DNA of 5,738 nucleotides, taken from contig CAMBWM010000156.1 in the NCBI GenBank assembly GCA_945871335.1, forward strand, positions 1-5,738, read 5' to 3'. This DNA is from Polaromonas sp. YR568. Lineage in GTDB: Bacteria > Pseudomonadota > Gammaproteobacteria > Burkholderiales > Burkholderiaceae. Position 1 is the first letter of the stretch; every line of letters begins with the position of its first letter. Under the pieces are notes generated by a model, which saw only the letters and a program-made list of their open reading frames with translations, was not told where the DNA came from and did no database searches. The position numbers and the translations under genes are program-made. Below are positions 5,572 through 5,738 of this stretch, one piece after another.

Positions 5572-5738
5572 ATGGCTGAACTTAAAGAAATTTCTCCTGA
5601 CGCCCCCATGGGCGCCAAATTGCTGAACTGGGTTGACAACCGATTTCCGGCCAGCAAGTTGTACAACGAACACCTTGGCGAATATTTCGCCCCCAAGAAC
5701 TTCAATATTTGGTACGTTTTTGGGGCTTTATCTTTACT
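5572..5738 (+). CDS. petB: Cytochrome b subunit of the bc1 complex (5' part)
   Basis: Cytochrome b holds the two b hemes and both quinone sites of complex III in the inner membrane. Only the first 55 codons are inside the window: MAELKEISPDAPMGAKLLNW, then the segment VDNRFPASKLYNEHLGEYF, then APKNFNIWYVFGALSL, which runs into the first membrane helix. The patterns W-(I/V)-D-x-R-F-P and Y-x-x-P-K-N-F-N-x-W-Y are typical of the N-terminus of betaproteobacterial cytochrome b. Heme ligands lie beyond the window. The start ATG has AGGA (5562-5565) 6 bases upstream. The frame is open to the window edge. The gap of 63 bp after petA, without a terminator, supports a petA-petB operon, with petC expected downstream. 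Confidence 0.95.
   Translation, partial: MAELKEISPDAPMGAKLLNWVDNRFPASKLYNEHLGEYFAPKNFNIWYVFGALSL

Overview
The window looks like a housekeeping stretch from a betaproteobacterium of the order Burkholderiales, most likely the family Comamonadaceae (Rhodoferax/Polaromonas-like). This placement rests on recognisable TatB, TatC, Rieske and cytochrome b sequences, a GC-rich composition, and the gene order itself. It is inference from memory, not from a database search. I see no insertion sequence, prophage, CRISPR array, tRNA or rRNA, and nothing that looks recently acquired.

Layout: (1) positions 1-1611, plus strand: the 3' part of tatA, then tatB and tatC, which encode the twin-arginine protein translocase. 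(2) 1612-1647: a short convergent gap with a weak terminator-like hairpin. (3) 1648-2793, minus strand: a membrane-anchored HtrA/Deg-type serine protease with one PDZ domain (DegS-like architecture). (4) 2794-2925: a divergent intergenic region. (5) 2926-4788, plus strand: a Nif3/YbgI (DUF34) dinuclear-metal protein followed 3 bp later by pdxA, so the two are probably co-transcribed and translationally coupled. (6) 4789-4872: a leader with a good sigma70-type promoter and a hairpin that covers the petA ribosome binding site. (7) 4873 to the end, plus strand: petA (Rieske iron-sulfur protein) and the first 55 codons of petB (cytochrome b), the start of the cytochrome bc1 (complex III) operon. 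petC is expected just outside the window.

The genes are linked by biology as well as position. Rieske proteins of bacterial bc1 complexes are known Tat substrates, so TatABC encoded here is expected to export the Rieske protein encoded here. The HtrA protease is an envelope quality-control enzyme. pdxA (pyridoxal-phosphate synthesis) and nif3 are the functional outsiders.

No gene here is unfamiliar and I do not claim a new system. The most interesting signal is in the petA leader. A run of U residues can pair with the Shine-Dalgarno sequence in a way that resembles a fourU RNA thermometer. Fifty bases further on there is a second, unpaired Shine-Dalgarno copy in front of an in-frame GTG. Other points are a Lys-Arg instead of Arg-Arg Tat motif in the Rieske protein, a Tyr-to-Phe change beside its iron-sulfur cluster, a Lys in place of the Glu of E. 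coli TatB at position 8, and the position of pdxA.
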